Origin: Adineta ricciae
Taxonomy: Eukaryota > Rotifera > Eurotatoria > Adinetida > Adinetidae
Assembly: GCA_905250025.1 (NCBI GenBank)
Contig: CAJNOJ010000038.1
Span: 495,150 to 559,149, forward strand
Length of the DNA stretch: 64,000 bases
Direction: 5' to 3'
Shown: piece after piece, positions 9,677 to 29,192 of the stretch
Layout of the letters: the number at the start of each line of letters is the position of its first letter
Position numbering within the stretch: position 1 is the first letter of the stretch
Translations under genes and position numbers: made by a program
The notes under the pieces: model-generated
Told to the model about the DNA's origin: nothing
Seen by the model: the letters and a program-made list of their open reading frames with translations, nothing else
Database searches by the model: none

Positions 9677-12668
9677 TCAGAAAATACATGGTGGTCCACG
9701 ATCCGGACTTTGATCTTTACATCCTGTATTTCGTAAATAAGGTTCATTGACATCCGACATATCACCTGATCTCGATGATCGACCACGACGTTTCTGCTCC
9801 TAGAAGATTACGGAATTGTATATGATCTCCTCTTAGAATTAAAACCTACCTGTACGTAAAGTTGATTATCACGGTCGACCAATGTTTGTAGATATGGCAC
9901 AATCGGTAGTTGGGCTGTATCTGATTCATTTTCTAGACAAAAGTATTTATTTATTCATTGAATCATCTATATCCATTTGCACGAAAACCTATACCTTGAG
10001 TTTGCTTTTCGAATATCAACACATAAGGAGTGGCGGATGGGAAACGTTGAAAATGTGCACAAACACTTTCGTATGATAAATGTTCCACATGTGTATCATT
10101 GAATAGCCACCATCCGAGATGATTATTTGTGTTATTTTTATCCGTGAAATCATCATTATTAAACATAACAAATGCATAGTAATGTCCGCTATTCATCGAT
10201 AGACCATGATGAACAACAATTGCTTTCAAGCGATAGGTTACCGACGTTTCATTAATAGTTAGTAATTGAATAAATTCTGGTAATGTCGTGTGATCAAGAC
10301 ATTTCTCATATTTACCTGTCAAACGATTATGTACAAAACGTTTCAGCAATAAAACAAGATAATTCGGATGTGAAGTTAGAAACATTCGACGTGAACCATC
10401 CTCCTTTTTTTCACATTTATCACATGCTAATTGATTTTCATTGATCAGAGGTTCCCATGCGAATGAATGGTCAATAAGTGCCTGTAAATCGAATTTTTTC
10501 TCTTGGTCATTCTTTATTAATGATTGTTCATTGAAACCGATCGATAAGTCGTAGAAAAGATCTTCCGATTTCGTCATTGTTAAACAATTTGAACATTTAC
10601 TAACATGTACACATGTGCCCATAAGATGCTGTTTAACCAGATCGAGGTTTGAGCTAAAGAGAAAGCGTATCCATTAATATCAATGTTAAGTAACGCTCGC
10701 CTTGAACGGATAAATGATTACGTACTCGTTCTGGGCCGTTCGGTTCGCTTCTTCATGCAGTGTGTCCAAGAGATGTCGGAGAAATTCTTGACAGTCTTGC
10801 TGTTGATTACGTTCGAAGTATGATGGTTTGGCTTGAAGCCAAAACCGTTCCGGTCGGTAATGTGGCCTCTAGAAAAGTTCACATTCTTAAGCATCAAAAC
10901 TCATTTAGTGTTCTGTACTTGAGAAAGTGTGAGAAAGCCAAATAAACTTTGTAAAGATTTCAGTAGTTCATTGTTCGATGATAGAATATCACAACTAAGA
11001 ACACATTGCCGAAATCTAGGAATAGAAAACCGTTAGAACAAAACACAAGTTGTGACTTAGAGAAAGATCTTACTTTGTACAAGCATATAGTGCTTGCATG
11101 ATTGCATTCAAATAACAAGTATTTCCAATGTTGATCAATCCAACTTTATCATGTAGACGAATTGTCATTTCGTTAGAATAGTTCTCGATTGAAGACGATT
11201 TGCATTTCATTAGTTGAACATTCTTTGCATAAACAGGATTCAACTTTGGAAGGCTCTGCAAGGAAAAAAGGTTATTAAAACGACAAATCAAGAGAAACAT
11301 ATGTTTTACTTGGAGGAGATTGTTTAGTAGCTCATTGTTCAAAAGATTATCTTCATTATTTAATAAACTTTTCAAGCCGTATCGCACACTTTCAACAAGA
11401 TTATTCATTTCAACATTATCGATCAAAAAATTTGGATTGTTGATAACCAATTGAAGAATTTCATTTTGTAAAGTACTGGCAAACTAAGATAAAAAAGAGA
11501 TTACAGAAATAAAATCAGTGATAAATAGGCATTCGCTTACTGTTTGTAAATGAAATGGCTGATTAACGAATATCCAGCATAAGGCTGGTATGACGTTCTG
11601 ATACGATGAAGGATTACCCAGCATTGATATCAGCTAAGAAAAGAAATTGATAGAAATGACGATTGAGTTGAAACTTTCGAACTTACATCGGAAATAATGG
11701 ATGATGATGCTGATTGTGCTACTAACATTTCTCGTTCACGTTTGAATAACAGTTTCCAAATCGAAACGAGCCATTGCGATGGTTTAGTTGTTAAACATGG
11801 CCATCGAAACACTCGTGCTAAACGATTGAGACAAAGAACCAGTCGATCGTCATCGATCGTCTGAATAGAAAAACAATAAATCGAAATATTTCTAAGAAAT
11901 TTAAAAGCATTTCCGTACCAAAATAAACGAATCAAGCAGATTTTCGTTTGGACATTCTTGTAATAGATCAATAATGTTCGCTAATGCTGTTGAAGGCTCA
12001 GTTGTAACCGTTGAATCCGCTAGACATGTCAGTAAACCACTCGTAACACCATTAACGATATCATTTAATAACTGACTAGATTGTTTGTTATTATCATAAC
12101 ATAATCTTTCAATAGTTGATGATAATTGTTTACAAAATGCTTCAACTTGCTCGATAGAATGATCCAATGTGCGCAAACGGAAGAGTACGAGTTCTACTAG
12201 TTTAATGTAGAATATCGTTCGTTGTCCGTCGGTTAATTGACGATTTTTGGTTATTGATAAAAGAATAAAATGTAATGCTTCATTATTTAACTCATGCCTC
12301 TCGAAAATAGCTCGTTCTAAGAAGGGTCGACCGATTTCGATTGGTAGACGATCACTTAACAATTGAACAAATGAAATCGACAGATCAATTTGTGAATCAG
12401 TAATTAGATGCTCAGCAATGGAGCAAAGACAGTCAGAACTATGACAACATTCCAAACAGACACGACAAAACTGTAAACTTTCGAGATCTGCTTTGGTAGA
12501 TGTCAATTGACGAACATAGTTTATGATATGATAACAAGGACGATCAGTTATTGCCAATGTTGTCGAGCAAGGAGTTTGAAGGTAGGTTGGACGTATAAGC
12601 TCGAATAATTGTTGTTTCTTCAGAAGTGGATGATCACTTTTGATGATGCCAGAAATGATTTGATCCAT
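9677..12668 (-). CDS. ubiquitin carboxyl-terminal hydrolase, USP35/USP38 type
   Basis: Cysteine protease that removes ubiquitin from proteins. Ten exons: 12668-11919, 11860-11687, 11633-11541, 11483-11310, 11255-11074, 11015-10919, 10868-10726, 10653-9995, 9932-9850, 9799-9677; 825 residues (human USP38 about 1040). The first ~400 residues are helical and repeat-like, beginning MDQIISGIIKSDHPLLKK as in USP35/38. The catalytic domain has the Cys box GLINIGNTCYLNAIMQALY (nucleophile about C444), a QQQDCQEFLRHLLDTLHEE motif, zinc-finger-like CSNC and CDKC pairs, the His box MNSGHYYAFVMFNN, and WWLFNDTHV supplying the third catalytic residue. All catalytic positions are intact, so an active enzyme is expected. 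The ATG at 12668 matches the family start. USP35 versus USP38 cannot be separated here. Confidence 0.87.
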
Positions 12669-14944
12669 AATATGGCTATGAATTGACGAAAACAAGAGTA
12701 TGACAAAGTAATGAAACTGCTAGATGAGACAAGAGCGAGAAGGAGAAGATTATTCAACAGCTGATTGATTTGAGAAAAGGATTTGCTAGTTCGACCGTCC
12801 ATTTAACAACGAACAGTTAGAGGGCGCTATAGGAAAGCGAACAAGCTGGTTCAAAAAAGAAAACGGCGTTCTGTACTTCTATCGTACATCTGCAAGTTGT
12901 CACGATGATTTGAATTAGCCAGGTACTCGTACATACGAAGTCATGTTTATGTCAAATTTGTTGATCTCAATTAGGCGTCTCTGCTCTTTTTCAACGAGTT
13001 CAACGAAGTGTTTAGATCGTTTCTTTCCGTTCAATAACATTGTTTTGAGTAGAACCGATAGAATCAAGTTCAAGAGAATGTATATATCTGCTCGAACAAA
13101 GTTAGGGTTCAGTTAGCGATGCGATTTTACATTGAACATGGGTCCGTGTAGAATTACTGACATTAGAAAAATTCATTTTTCATGCGCATATGACACCTGA
13201 TATAAATTATTGTATCAATTGATTTCTTGCATAACGTTTAAAGATTCAATACATATGTCTATTGTCTTCATCTGACTGTGCCGGAAATTTCAACAAGTAA
13301 TGATTGGTCTTAATAACTTGTCTGCGTGTTGACGTAGTCGATAACATTTGACCTTAGGTATGATACATTGATTTGCAGCTGACGTGAACATTTGTAAAAA
13401 GTATTTCAAATAATTAATCAACTCAAGAAAAAGAACGGAGACCTTTTTATTTCTAGATGAAATTGAGAACGACGTTGTCGATCACATTAGACATATAATC
13501 AATCTCGAAGTTAATATTTAGTACAATTAAATCGGAAATAGAGTATAATTGTACATGAACATGCACGCTTCAACTTTGCATGATGGTCAACCTTTTCTTC
13601 TTCTTCTTCTTCTGCGGAAGATCAGATGCTCTCATGTTGGAGAACTACTGTGTATTAAACGTCAATCGACAGTTTCATTAAATTCTTCTACGTGCTGATG
13701 ATGGTGTTCTTTGTGTACTTGTAAAGATGAAGAGAACATTTGAACTTAAGCATCATCATAAACATCCTTTATGTCAATCATTTCGACGTGCAATTTTAAT
13801 GTTGATATCAAAGAAAGGTTTGTCACATCGAGCATGTGTGTTGTTGATGTCATCTCTTTTCTCTTCATTCAATCAGATTGATTTATAGGTCTCCACATTG
13901 GATATTAATGAAGTCAAAACAAAAAATGATTTGGATCTTGAACTTTGAGAGAGAGAGAAAAAAATAGCCACATGGTTTCTTTTCTCTTTAGGCAAAACAG
14001 CTTTCAATCGTATTGAATCATTCACTCGTTAGTTCAAGAGTTCTTATCACGAACAAATGATTTGATGTACTCAAAGATGTTCGTTTTCTGTAGGATAAAA
14101 TGTCAAAAAAAGAGAGAATCATATTGTACACTTAACGACAGCTGCTGTCGACATATTGTCATCTTTACTATCAGTAGTGACCTTCGAATTCGAATTTTAT
14201 CATTCGAGTGAAGGTGATAACGATTGATGTTTTCATTTATCGTCATGTAATAATTATAGAGCATTTATGCAGATTGTTATGCTTATAAATATGAACGATA
14301 GTTTCGATTAGACCCTTAAGTGTGTCTACGAATGTGAATACACATGTAGTGATATTATTGTTTATGTCTCGTTCTGTCTACATAGCTATAAGCATAACAT
14401 ATCATCATTTGTTGGTTCAATTTTTAAACATTACATGGTTCGTTGAATGATACGAGTTGCTGAACTCATAACAAAATCTACTGTTAATCTTTTCTCTTCA
14501 CTCATTGTTCGGATTTCGAGCTTGGACTAAGATTAAATACAAATCATATGCTTCTTCTTTGAATTGCTGATACGTCGCGACATGATGTTTCTCTTTCTAT
14601 TGTATTTGACGCGTCATGTCGTCGATCTAAGGTCTTAGAATACGTGTGTGGGATGATGTATAGAGTAATCAACACCAGTAAAGTCAATTTGGCCATGTAC
14701 GATGATGAGCACGCACACACACATACACATATATCTACTACTACTACTACTTCTTCTTCTTCTTCTTCGTGCGGGAGCACTGTCGGGGTCAACAATTTTC
14801 TTTGACTTGCGTCCTTCTTTCTTCTGCGTACGATGAACTGGCAATGTGTCTGCATATCACTTCATGTCTTGACAGCATTGGTTCAGCTACTCAGTGATTC
14901 TTGTTTACATACAAACTGTTCGTCTTCTTTTTCTGTCTCTCTAG
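12669..14944. other. intergenic, shared upstream region of USP and TNK2-like genes
   Basis: About 2.3 kb between two divergent genes. It holds simple TTC/CTT and CTA runs (about 13593-13613 and 14736-14768) and a GA-rich tract near 13947, but no open frame with coding character. An AG directly before the TNK2-like ATG suggests that a non-coding first exon of that gene lies in this stretch. Confidence 0.5.
14736..14768. repeat. compound trinucleotide microsatellite
   Basis: A short (CTA)n run passes directly into (CTT)n; the minus strand would read as poly-Ser and poly-Glu, which explains the spurious low-complexity open frames over it. Confidence 0.8.
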
Positions 14945-17900
14945 ATGTTAATGACCGGCACAAAAGAAACGGTGATTAAGCATGATCATCATCTTTTTCA
15001 CCTATATCAATTCCTTCAGCAAATAGAACTCAACGAATATTACACATTGATTGTCGAAAAGCTCAAGGTAAGAGATAGAAAAGAGAGAAAGGGAAGAAAA
15101 AAACGAAATGAATGGAGAAAATGACGGGCAATTGAAATCAATCAATAGCAGTTCTTTTCATTTTTTTCGATCAACAAAAAAAACAGAAGTGCTTGAATGA
15201 AATCGAAAGAACTCTGAGGCACAGACTTTCTTGACGACGATGTCGAAGTGGATCAAAAATAAAGATGAGACAAACCATATACATTCCATGCGAAAGGTAA
15301 TTGAATACAAATAAACTTCAGTCAAATCAACAGTCTTTTTTTTTGCATTCGACTTCTTTCAAGTTATGATGAGAAATCATCGACAGACTAATCTACTTTC
15401 TCTTTCTCTCTTGTGCTCAATTAGAAGCTCTACATATAGCACGTTGTTTATAGTAGGAATTTACTTCAAGAAGACGATAATTCATTTCGCACATGTCCTC
15501 CATTCACATGAGATCGATTATTAATGGATAAAACCTCAATTGCAGACTTCCCCTGTCATTTATATTTAATAGACATATTTATCTCTCTGTTGACCTTGAT
15601 AATTTTGAAAATTGAGTTTAAGTTCGATTACTTTTCTATTTGAATTCATGCATGTAGATGTCTTATTTCTCTGCACACTTCTACGAAGCCAGTCTGACTA
15701 GAAAGAAGACTCGCTGTCGCAAACATACACACGCGTTCATGCTCCAGCTGTATGATGTAACGAGAACTGACCGCAAAATTGCGCAAGCGCATGATACACG
15801 AACATTTATTAGTATTCTTCATGATGAACAGTTCAGTGAAATGCAAACAAGCTCTCTTGCTTTCTGTCTGTCTGCCTATTTGTTCCTTAAGTATAATTGA
15901 TGTTTTGTTTTCATTTTCATTCTGCAGGTGTATAGTATAGCTGACTTGCGGTATGTCAATGAAACCGATCTTCTCTCATTGGGCATGTCTAAACCACAAT
16001 TTCGAAAAATGAAACGACATTTGCCACCAGCGTCGAATTCAACTTCAAATAGCAATTCAATGATAACAAGTACATTGAGCAAACTTCTAGTACGAGTAAG
16101 TGTTAGTGACAAACTTAAATGTTAAAAAGTGTCGACTAATTGATGTTCGTCGGTAAACTGATATATGTTCAGTTACAATCATTTTTTCCTTTCTTTCGCT
16201 ACTGCTTTTCTTTCCTCGTTCATGCCGTTATCTTGTTCTTCTTGTCCTCTTCTCTGACCAGCATCGCATTACTTCTTCAACGGCCGTTCGGAACTCACTC
16301 TCTAGAGAGAAAAAGAAGAAGAAGAAGAAGAAAAAGCGGAATTTCTCTTCGATTATCTTAGGCAACAGCAGTAGTAGCGGTCAGATGCAATGGAAAACAG
16401 GTGGTTATTTCTACGTTTACCTAAAGTTCAACGTCATTGTTTCTAATTCTATATCAACATATTAAGATCAATCTCTCTTTGATACGTGTCTATTTATTAG
16501 AAACTAACATTTCGTTCGTCGACATCCAATCTCTCTCGAAGCACGCATGAATTGAACAGTTATCATGAACAACAGGGTTCTTCAATAACACCACTGAATC
16601 AACAAACATCGATGGGGCAAAATCAGCAACAAAAGAATATTATTTCTCAACAGAATATTCAATTAATTGAACAAATTGGTGAAGGAGAATTCGGCACTGG
16701 TGATAAGAATCTCATCTGACTTTACTTCCGATTTTTAACATTCATTTTTCTTTGTAGTTTTCAAAGCATTTTGGAAAAGCAAACAGAATGAATTAGTAAG
16801 CACAATCAAATAAACTTTTCTTCCAAAGAAAATCAATATTTTCTTTAGTTAACCGTCGCTGTGAAACGTTTACATAAATTTGAACAAGCATTTGGTCTTG
16901 ATGACCTACTAAAAGAAATCTGTGTCCTACAAGATACCGAACACGCACATATCGTTCAATTCTTTGGCATTGTTATCCAAGCAGATGGGTTATTTATGTT
17001 GGTAAGTCACAAATTGATATTTTGTAAAATAAACAACAAGATAAGATTACGTTTAGGTAACTGAATACGCTCATTCACGATCGTTGTATGAGTGTTTATT
17101 ATTAAAAAACGCTAAGTGTGAATACACAATCGAAATTCTATTAGAATTTCTTCGACAAATCTCCACGGCGATGAATTATTTAGAAAAGAAATATCTCATT
17201 CATCGAGATTTAGCCAGTCGAAACATCTTGGTCTTCAGTAAAACACTGGTAAAATTTTCAATTCAATTCGATCCTTTCTTACTCCAGTTATGTTTCAGGT
17301 TAAACTTTCCGATTTCGGTCTTTCGCGTCTGTGTTGTTCAGAAACTGATTATTACAAAACATCATGGAAGGATACATTACGATTGCCGATAGCATGGATG
17401 AGCCCAGAAGCAATTAATTTCCTACGATTCACAAGCGCATCGGATATGTTTTCTTTTGGTGTATGTATGTGGGAATGCTTTAGCTACGGTGAAATGCCAT
17501 GGCAAGGAATGACAAGTGCTGAAGTAAATATTTCTTTTCTTTTGTATTCGATTTAGTTAATCATAAGACAAGGAGAAGATTGGTTAGTTCTTTTGTATTA
17601 TTTTAAAGGGTATCAATCACTTCGAAGAATATGACATATCACGTAGATGATTTTTTGACATTTAAATAAATCATTGATCAACAAATCCTTTGTTTGACAA
17701 TACGTTTAGAAGAAAACGTAAACCTATTCTTTGGAACAATTTCGATCTCTCTAGAGAATTGTTCTAAACCAGAAATAAAGAGATAAAAGACAATATATCC
17801 TCTTTTCTATTGATCAGATTGTCAATGCTATCGACGCACCCAATTATCAACGATTACCCCGTCCTTCTTACGCTACAACAGAGTTATATCAAATAATGCT

Positions 17901-20900
17901 TCATTGTTGGAAGCATGAACCCTCTGAACGACCTACATTTGCACAATTAGAAAAAACTCTACGCGAAGTATAGAAATAATGATTTGTTTGCCATGTCTCC
18001 TTCTGAACTAATGTTTCATTCTAGATTGAAATCAAAAAAGTTCGATGGAAAGATACCAATGGCAAACCAACCAATTTACCCGACGGTTTTCTTTCCGTAG
18101 AATCCTGTCTGCTTGGACCATTGACAATTCTCGATCGCTGGTATGTGTGTGCATCAAATTTCGACAGCTTAATACATACGATAAAGAAAAGAAGAAGAAG
18201 AAGAAGAAAAAATGAGAGAAATGGTTGAAAGGCAAAGCAACGGTAGTATATATATATATATACACACACACTCGTGCTCGGAATTCATCGTTACATAAAC
18301 ACGCTCTTTATTTCTTTCTGGTGTGTGTATGCATGCAAACAGGCCGGGGTCATTTGTTTTATGATGCGACGCGCTACCTGTTACACACTTTCATTGATTG
18401 TTCGATCAATCGATCGTTTTTGCAACCTTGAGTCGCCATGTTGATAATCGTGAGAGAAAAAAAATTGGCAAAGAAAAGATTCAATTTCTCAATTACTGAT
18501 GAACATTGCTCCTGCTTCACGTACACATATATGTATTCTTCTCTTCCATTCGTTCTCTTCATTTTTTTTCGTTTCGTTCATTTAGACAACATCTTTTTTC
18601 TTCTTCTTCTTCTTCTCCTCTCGTTCTTCATTCTTCCATCTGTTCTAGTCTTAACGTTCCCATATCATCGTCATCGGTCAATAATTTTCTCCAGTGCGTA
18701 TCTGCAGACGGTCAAGTCGGTTTCGTTAATAATAGTGATGTTGAGCCATTACATGTTATTTCAATATCAAAACCACTGATTTCGACACCTAATCATCCTA
18801 ATTCAACGTCATTCACAATGAGTAATTTATTTCATCGCAAAACAGGTTGATTACTTCGATCATTGATTCACCATTGTTATGTGTGCATTTGCTTGTAGAC
18901 ACGAAAAAGAATGTTGGAAAAACAAAAGGCAAACAATTATCAAAAGATATGATTGGTCTGCCTCAAGCTGATTTCATTCATGCATTTCATATTGGAGTAT
19001 CAGGTATTTTGACAAAAAAATAAAAAGAAAATGATTGTGAAGATATGGAATGAAATATTTCTTTAGGTGAAACATTTGGTGATGTGACTTGTCTTGCTGG
19101 AGTGGAGAAAACCGATTTAATTAAGATACCTATTGAAAGAAGTCCATCGACTGTTAATGGTAATTGTTCAAATATCGGCATAGGCTGCATACTTGACTTT
19201 CCCTCTTGTTTCTTTCTATTTCATTGTAAAGAATTTGAATCAAATTATAAACAGCCTATTCTTACTCCTGAACAGCAAGAAGAAGAAGAAGAAGTAGCGA
19301 TACTTTCTGTTGAACAGCGAACGGTGAGTCGGTTATAGATCGTTTAGTTTTATACAAACGATTCATCTTATTTTAGGAGGAAATCGCACCTTCATCATTA
19401 CTGGATGAAGTATTACAAGCGTTTACAGAAATTTATTCTGAACCTGATACACCTCCACGTTTAACAGTAGATCATACTTCAATAAAACCACCACCAAAAC
19501 CTGAACGAAGTGAACCAACCTCTCCAAAATCTCCGACGATTGATGTAAGTAACGATTTCTAACTTTGTGCAACACGTTCTACAGCGTACGAGTTTCAGCA
19601 GGAACTTTGACTCTTTCTCTCCTTGTTGAACCCTCTTATTATTATTCTAAGAGGAACAAAGTTTAATTTAGTTATAAAACAAGGTCAATATGTTTTCGTA
19701 AGTTTATGCTCTCGAGTAGAATATTGTTCTTGTCTCTCTCAACAAGTATATGTATGCAGAAGAAAATGGCGCAACACTAACAAATGAATGATTAGTTCAT
19801 TCTTGAAATCGAATGTGAAAATGGAAAGACGCGAAAGTGTTGTGTCAATTTGTGCTTGATTGAATCTGACAAATCTATCGTAAAACATATTAGTATCGAT
19901 AACTATTCCACATGTGTGCTTGACGATCACACATATGAGATTAATAATTGTGTAGTAAACAGATCAGACTGATGATGAAAGATATACGAAGCGTGATGGA
20001 ATTAGTTCGTAAATATATGACAATCTTTGGTTTTTTTTAGTTGAAATTATCAGCAGTGCCTTTGACAAAAATCGACTTTAATCAATCTCCATTGGAAATC
20101 GTGACAGGTATTTTGAAAAGAACGAATTCAATTGAATGCGATTGTTCGTTGATTACAGATTCGAACAGTCGATCACCTATTCATACTCGTCTACCATCTA
20201 AATCTCCATTAAAAAAATCGAATGAAGAAACTTGTCGATTCACACGTGAACTCGAACAACGTCTACAAAATGGTTTGTGCATTTCATCTCTCGTCTGCTC
20301 GTTCTAATTCATTCCATTTAGGTGACATAAGCGAAGAAGCAAAACATGCTTACAATCTATTAGTAAATGGTCATACAGACAGTTCATCATTAATACACGA
20401 ACAAGATTCACACTCAACAAGCAATGGTGATTTATCGTCAAATAATCACGAACCATCAAATGATATTGTCCATCATACAAAACAATCACCTACACAGCCG
20501 CATGCACCTATAGCATTATTTGGCTCATCATCTTCATCATCATCGACGAGTATATCAACAAGTTCAGCTAGTAATCATACACAATCAAATACATCATCAT
20601 CATCTAATCAACAAAAATCTGACCGACATTCGCATTATTCATCAACATCAACTGATAATGATATTAGTATTGATCTAAAAACGCAAACAGAATTATCTCC
20701 ATTGAAGTGAATACCTCGTTTTCTTCGCAAAACGCCTTTCTAACTTTGCTTTTTCAGACTTCTTCGAAATAATTGTAATCCAACTCATTTCATGTCGAAA
20801 TCCATACGTCAACAAACATCAACAAATGAAATCAATTCATCAAATCATTCGCCTGTCTCATCAGCATCGAATACATTAAGTAACTTATCGTCCACATCGC

Positions 20901-21187
20901 CCGTATTCGATCATCACAGTGCTCTGCCAGTAGCTTCACATTCATCTTCATCATCCAATCTCGACGATAATCGTTCCTTGTCGAGTTTATACTCTCGTTC
21001 ATTGTCAACGACCAAAAGTGAACAACAATCGATCACCGGACAGCCTTTACCACCTCCACCAGATCTCTCGAGTTTAGGCAGTAAACTAACAACAGCAACA
21101 ATGACCCATACATTGAAAATACCTGCGCCATTGACGTCGTCGAATACATTTCGATCGAAAAGTAATATCAGAGTTGATCAAATCTGA
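14945..21187 (+). CDS. ACK/TNK2-like non-receptor tyrosine kinase
   Basis: Cytosolic tyrosine kinase of the ACK (TNK1/TNK2) family. Eighteen exons: 14945-15067, 15928-16095, 16362-16400, 16501-16699, 16758-16795, 16849-17001, 17057-17248, 17299-17523, 17818-17967, 18025-18140, 18649-18845, 18899-19003, 19067-19159, 19232-19323, 19377-19544, 20041-20272, 20322-20706, 20758-21187; 1034 residues. The N terminus is the SAM-like ACK domain (FLQQIELNEYYTLIVEKLK, then LSLGMSKPQFRKMKRHLPP). Kinase motifs: glycine loop IGEGEFGTVFKA, lysine VAVKRL, catalytic loop HRDLASRN, DFGLSRL, APE-equivalent SPEAINF and SFGVCMWECFSYGEMPWQG. A weak SH3-like segment (GPLTILDR to DGQVGFVNNSDVEPL) follows, then PQADFIHAFHIG, which resembles the post-SH3 part of ACK. 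The last ~350 residues are Ser/Thr/Pro-rich and disordered. No CRIB or UBA domain was recognised. The donor of intron 2 is ambiguous. Confidence 0.82.
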
Positions 21188-23559
21188 CAGATCGATTAAT
21201 TGTCTTTATTTTAGAACGATTCAATCTGTTTACTTGATTGCTCTATTCTCGAATGTTCGATCTCCTAGTCAAAAAGCGAATTTCTCTTTAGTTTTCGTCG
21301 TGTTTATTATTTGCTGATCGAACCGTCCTTGGCATCGTCGCCTGAATTTGTCTTGACAATGACATCAAACTCTATTTTTTATTTCCTTCTGTGCGTGTTC
21401 ACTATTTTCTTTTCTTTCAACGAACAGTGTGTCATATGCATTCGCTGTTATTGTCTTCGCTTACTAAATTAATCAATGATATCGTTCAAAATAAAGATCT
21501 CTTTATCTCTGTTTTCTTTCTCTTTTTTTTTTCATCTATGTCTATAAATAATAATATATACTGTCATTCGTTTTTTTTGTCTCTTCTCTCCTGTTCTTTG
21601 GTTATGGTTTGATGAAAGGATAAAATACATGTTTATTATTCTTATGAATGAGATAAACGAAATTTACCTGATGCATACAATCGAAAAGGATATTTTTTGT
21701 GAAATCGATCTCGAACAATGACGTCTTCGAGTATACCTCGTCTTATTCATCATTGCTTGCACTTCAATACACAACAATTACGCACAAGTATTCATCATGT
21801 GTATAGTACGTAGGTGGATTGATTACGAACTAATTGGCTTGAAATTATATCCTTTCTTTAATGGAATTCATATTCTTTGCAAGAAAAGTTATTTCTGTCA
21901 AGAGGGAAGAGAAAGAAATCTTAGTTTGAACTGATGCAAAAAACGAGATAATAATAAATGCCTCGACATCTTGAAAAATCGTAAATAAGTATTAACTATG
22001 ATTGAATTTATATGATTTCCTCTATTTGAAATTTGAAAATGCAATTACTAATCAGTAATTCTATTGGGATTCTACTTAATCAAAAAGATTTCATCCAGAG
22101 AATATTTAGTATTTTCTTCTCTGCTTTAGTTGGATATTTGTCCATGCTCCGATTCCATTGACATTTGCCTATGTTGTCTTCCGCTTGATTTACTCTGCTG
22201 CTGTTTACCATGTTGTCGTCCACCTCGGTAAGACTGATTCATCGACTTTTGTCTATATCTATGAGATTCTTTGTTTAGTGAACGTGTTGTCTATGTTCCT
22301 GCCGGTCAACCGATGTATTCAAATGATACGCATGGGTTTATCACACGACAACCTGTCGTGCGCTATTAATCGAAGGGACTCATCGATATTTAGTTTCTCA
22401 TCCCGAAGTGAATAAATGACAGAAGAGGAGAATTCTACTCTTTGTTTTTATCCTTACAGAAACTTTAATCAGGCTGAGTGATGTTGTCTAAAATACATCA
22501 AATCGACAATTATATTATCGTATATGGAATATTTCCCTATTGAAATCATCAATTTTAGATCATCAGATCTGAATTTTCTTTTGGCAATAATGATAGGAAA
22601 CTCTCCGAGGATTATGAATAGCAAAAGACGAGCGAGTTTACAGCGTTCTCTTTCTGCTTTTTTTCAAAATTATTAATCGTGCAACATTGAAATTGCTTGG
22701 CATCGAGATGATTATTCGAAAGAATTTCAATCACATTATCATATTTGACACAAAACAAGAAGAACAAGAAGAAAAAGAAGAAAGATGTTAGGAGAAATAC
22801 TTATTCCATTTCTTTTTTCCCACTAATGACTGGAAGTTTTCTATTGGCTTCGGAAAGTAAACCAATGGAAATGAATCTGTCGTTCTTGATTCGAAATACA
22901 ATGTGTCAATAACGAAAGAATCCAACAATTTAGCTGGAAGAAAGAAACTGCATGTAGATTTGATTTTCATTTTTCGAAGAATTCATCAGCTTATGTTCTA
23001 AAATGATTATTTCGACTCGTGACTGTGCATTCGTGTGTATCCCTAGCGGCCATTCCACTCTTTCTTTTCCTTCCTATCTCTGACTGGATGAGAATCATCT
23101 TGCATTTAGTTGCTCACTCCGTTCTTTGCCTACTACTATTTTTCTACAACTGCTGTTTCTTCTTCTTCTTCTTCATCGACAGCGGCATCGTCTTCGACAT
23201 TCTCGACTTTCTCTCCATCTTCTTCCCCTTCTTCGTCTTTTCTTCGCTCGCTCGGTTTGTCTGTCTTCTCTCTCTCTCCTTCTCTCCACCTGAATCGGCA
23301 TCGGGGCTCTGCTTCTGCGTGTGTCGTCGACCAGAAATAAGCTTCTTCTATAGCTGCTACTGCTGCCGCTTCTACTATTGCGACAAACAACGACAAGAAT
23401 CTTGGTCGTTTTGTCGCGTTTATGCAACATATATCACTAACATACGCATGTTGATCTAGTAGTTTTCTATTTAACAATGATGATGACCCAACGTCCACCT
23501 CCATCTATTTATTCAGTTTCATATTATCGAACAAAACCAACTTTTCCTGTCTTGTCTGT
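21188..23559. other. intergenic, TNK2-like to CaMKII
   Basis: About 2.4 kb. Apart from the possible minus-strand exon at 22126-22290 there are only low-complexity open frames, for example Ser/Phe-rich readings of pyrimidine runs at 23019-23504. Its right part is expected to hold the CaMKII promoter and leader. Confidence 0.5.
22126..22290 (-). CDS. possible last exon of a Gln/Arg/Gly-rich protein
   Basis: After a plausible acceptor (…ACATAG at 22291) the minus strand stays open to TAA at 22126 and reads TTRSLNKESHRYRQKSMNQ, then an Arg/Gly/Gln/His-rich segment (YRGGRQHGKQQQ) ending HGQISN. Codon use resembles neighbouring exons. No in-phase upstream exon was found, so this may be a fragment or chance. 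Confidence 0.22.
   Translation of the reverse strand, partial: TTRSLNKESHRYRQKSMNQSYRGGRQHGKQQQSKSSGRQHRQMSMESEHGQISN

Positions 23560-29192
<5,633 letters not shown>

Noticed and set aside
23019-23504. Several long open frames on both strands upstream of CaMKII
   Set aside because: Composition is driven by TTC/TCT runs; no domain, start context or matching splice partner.
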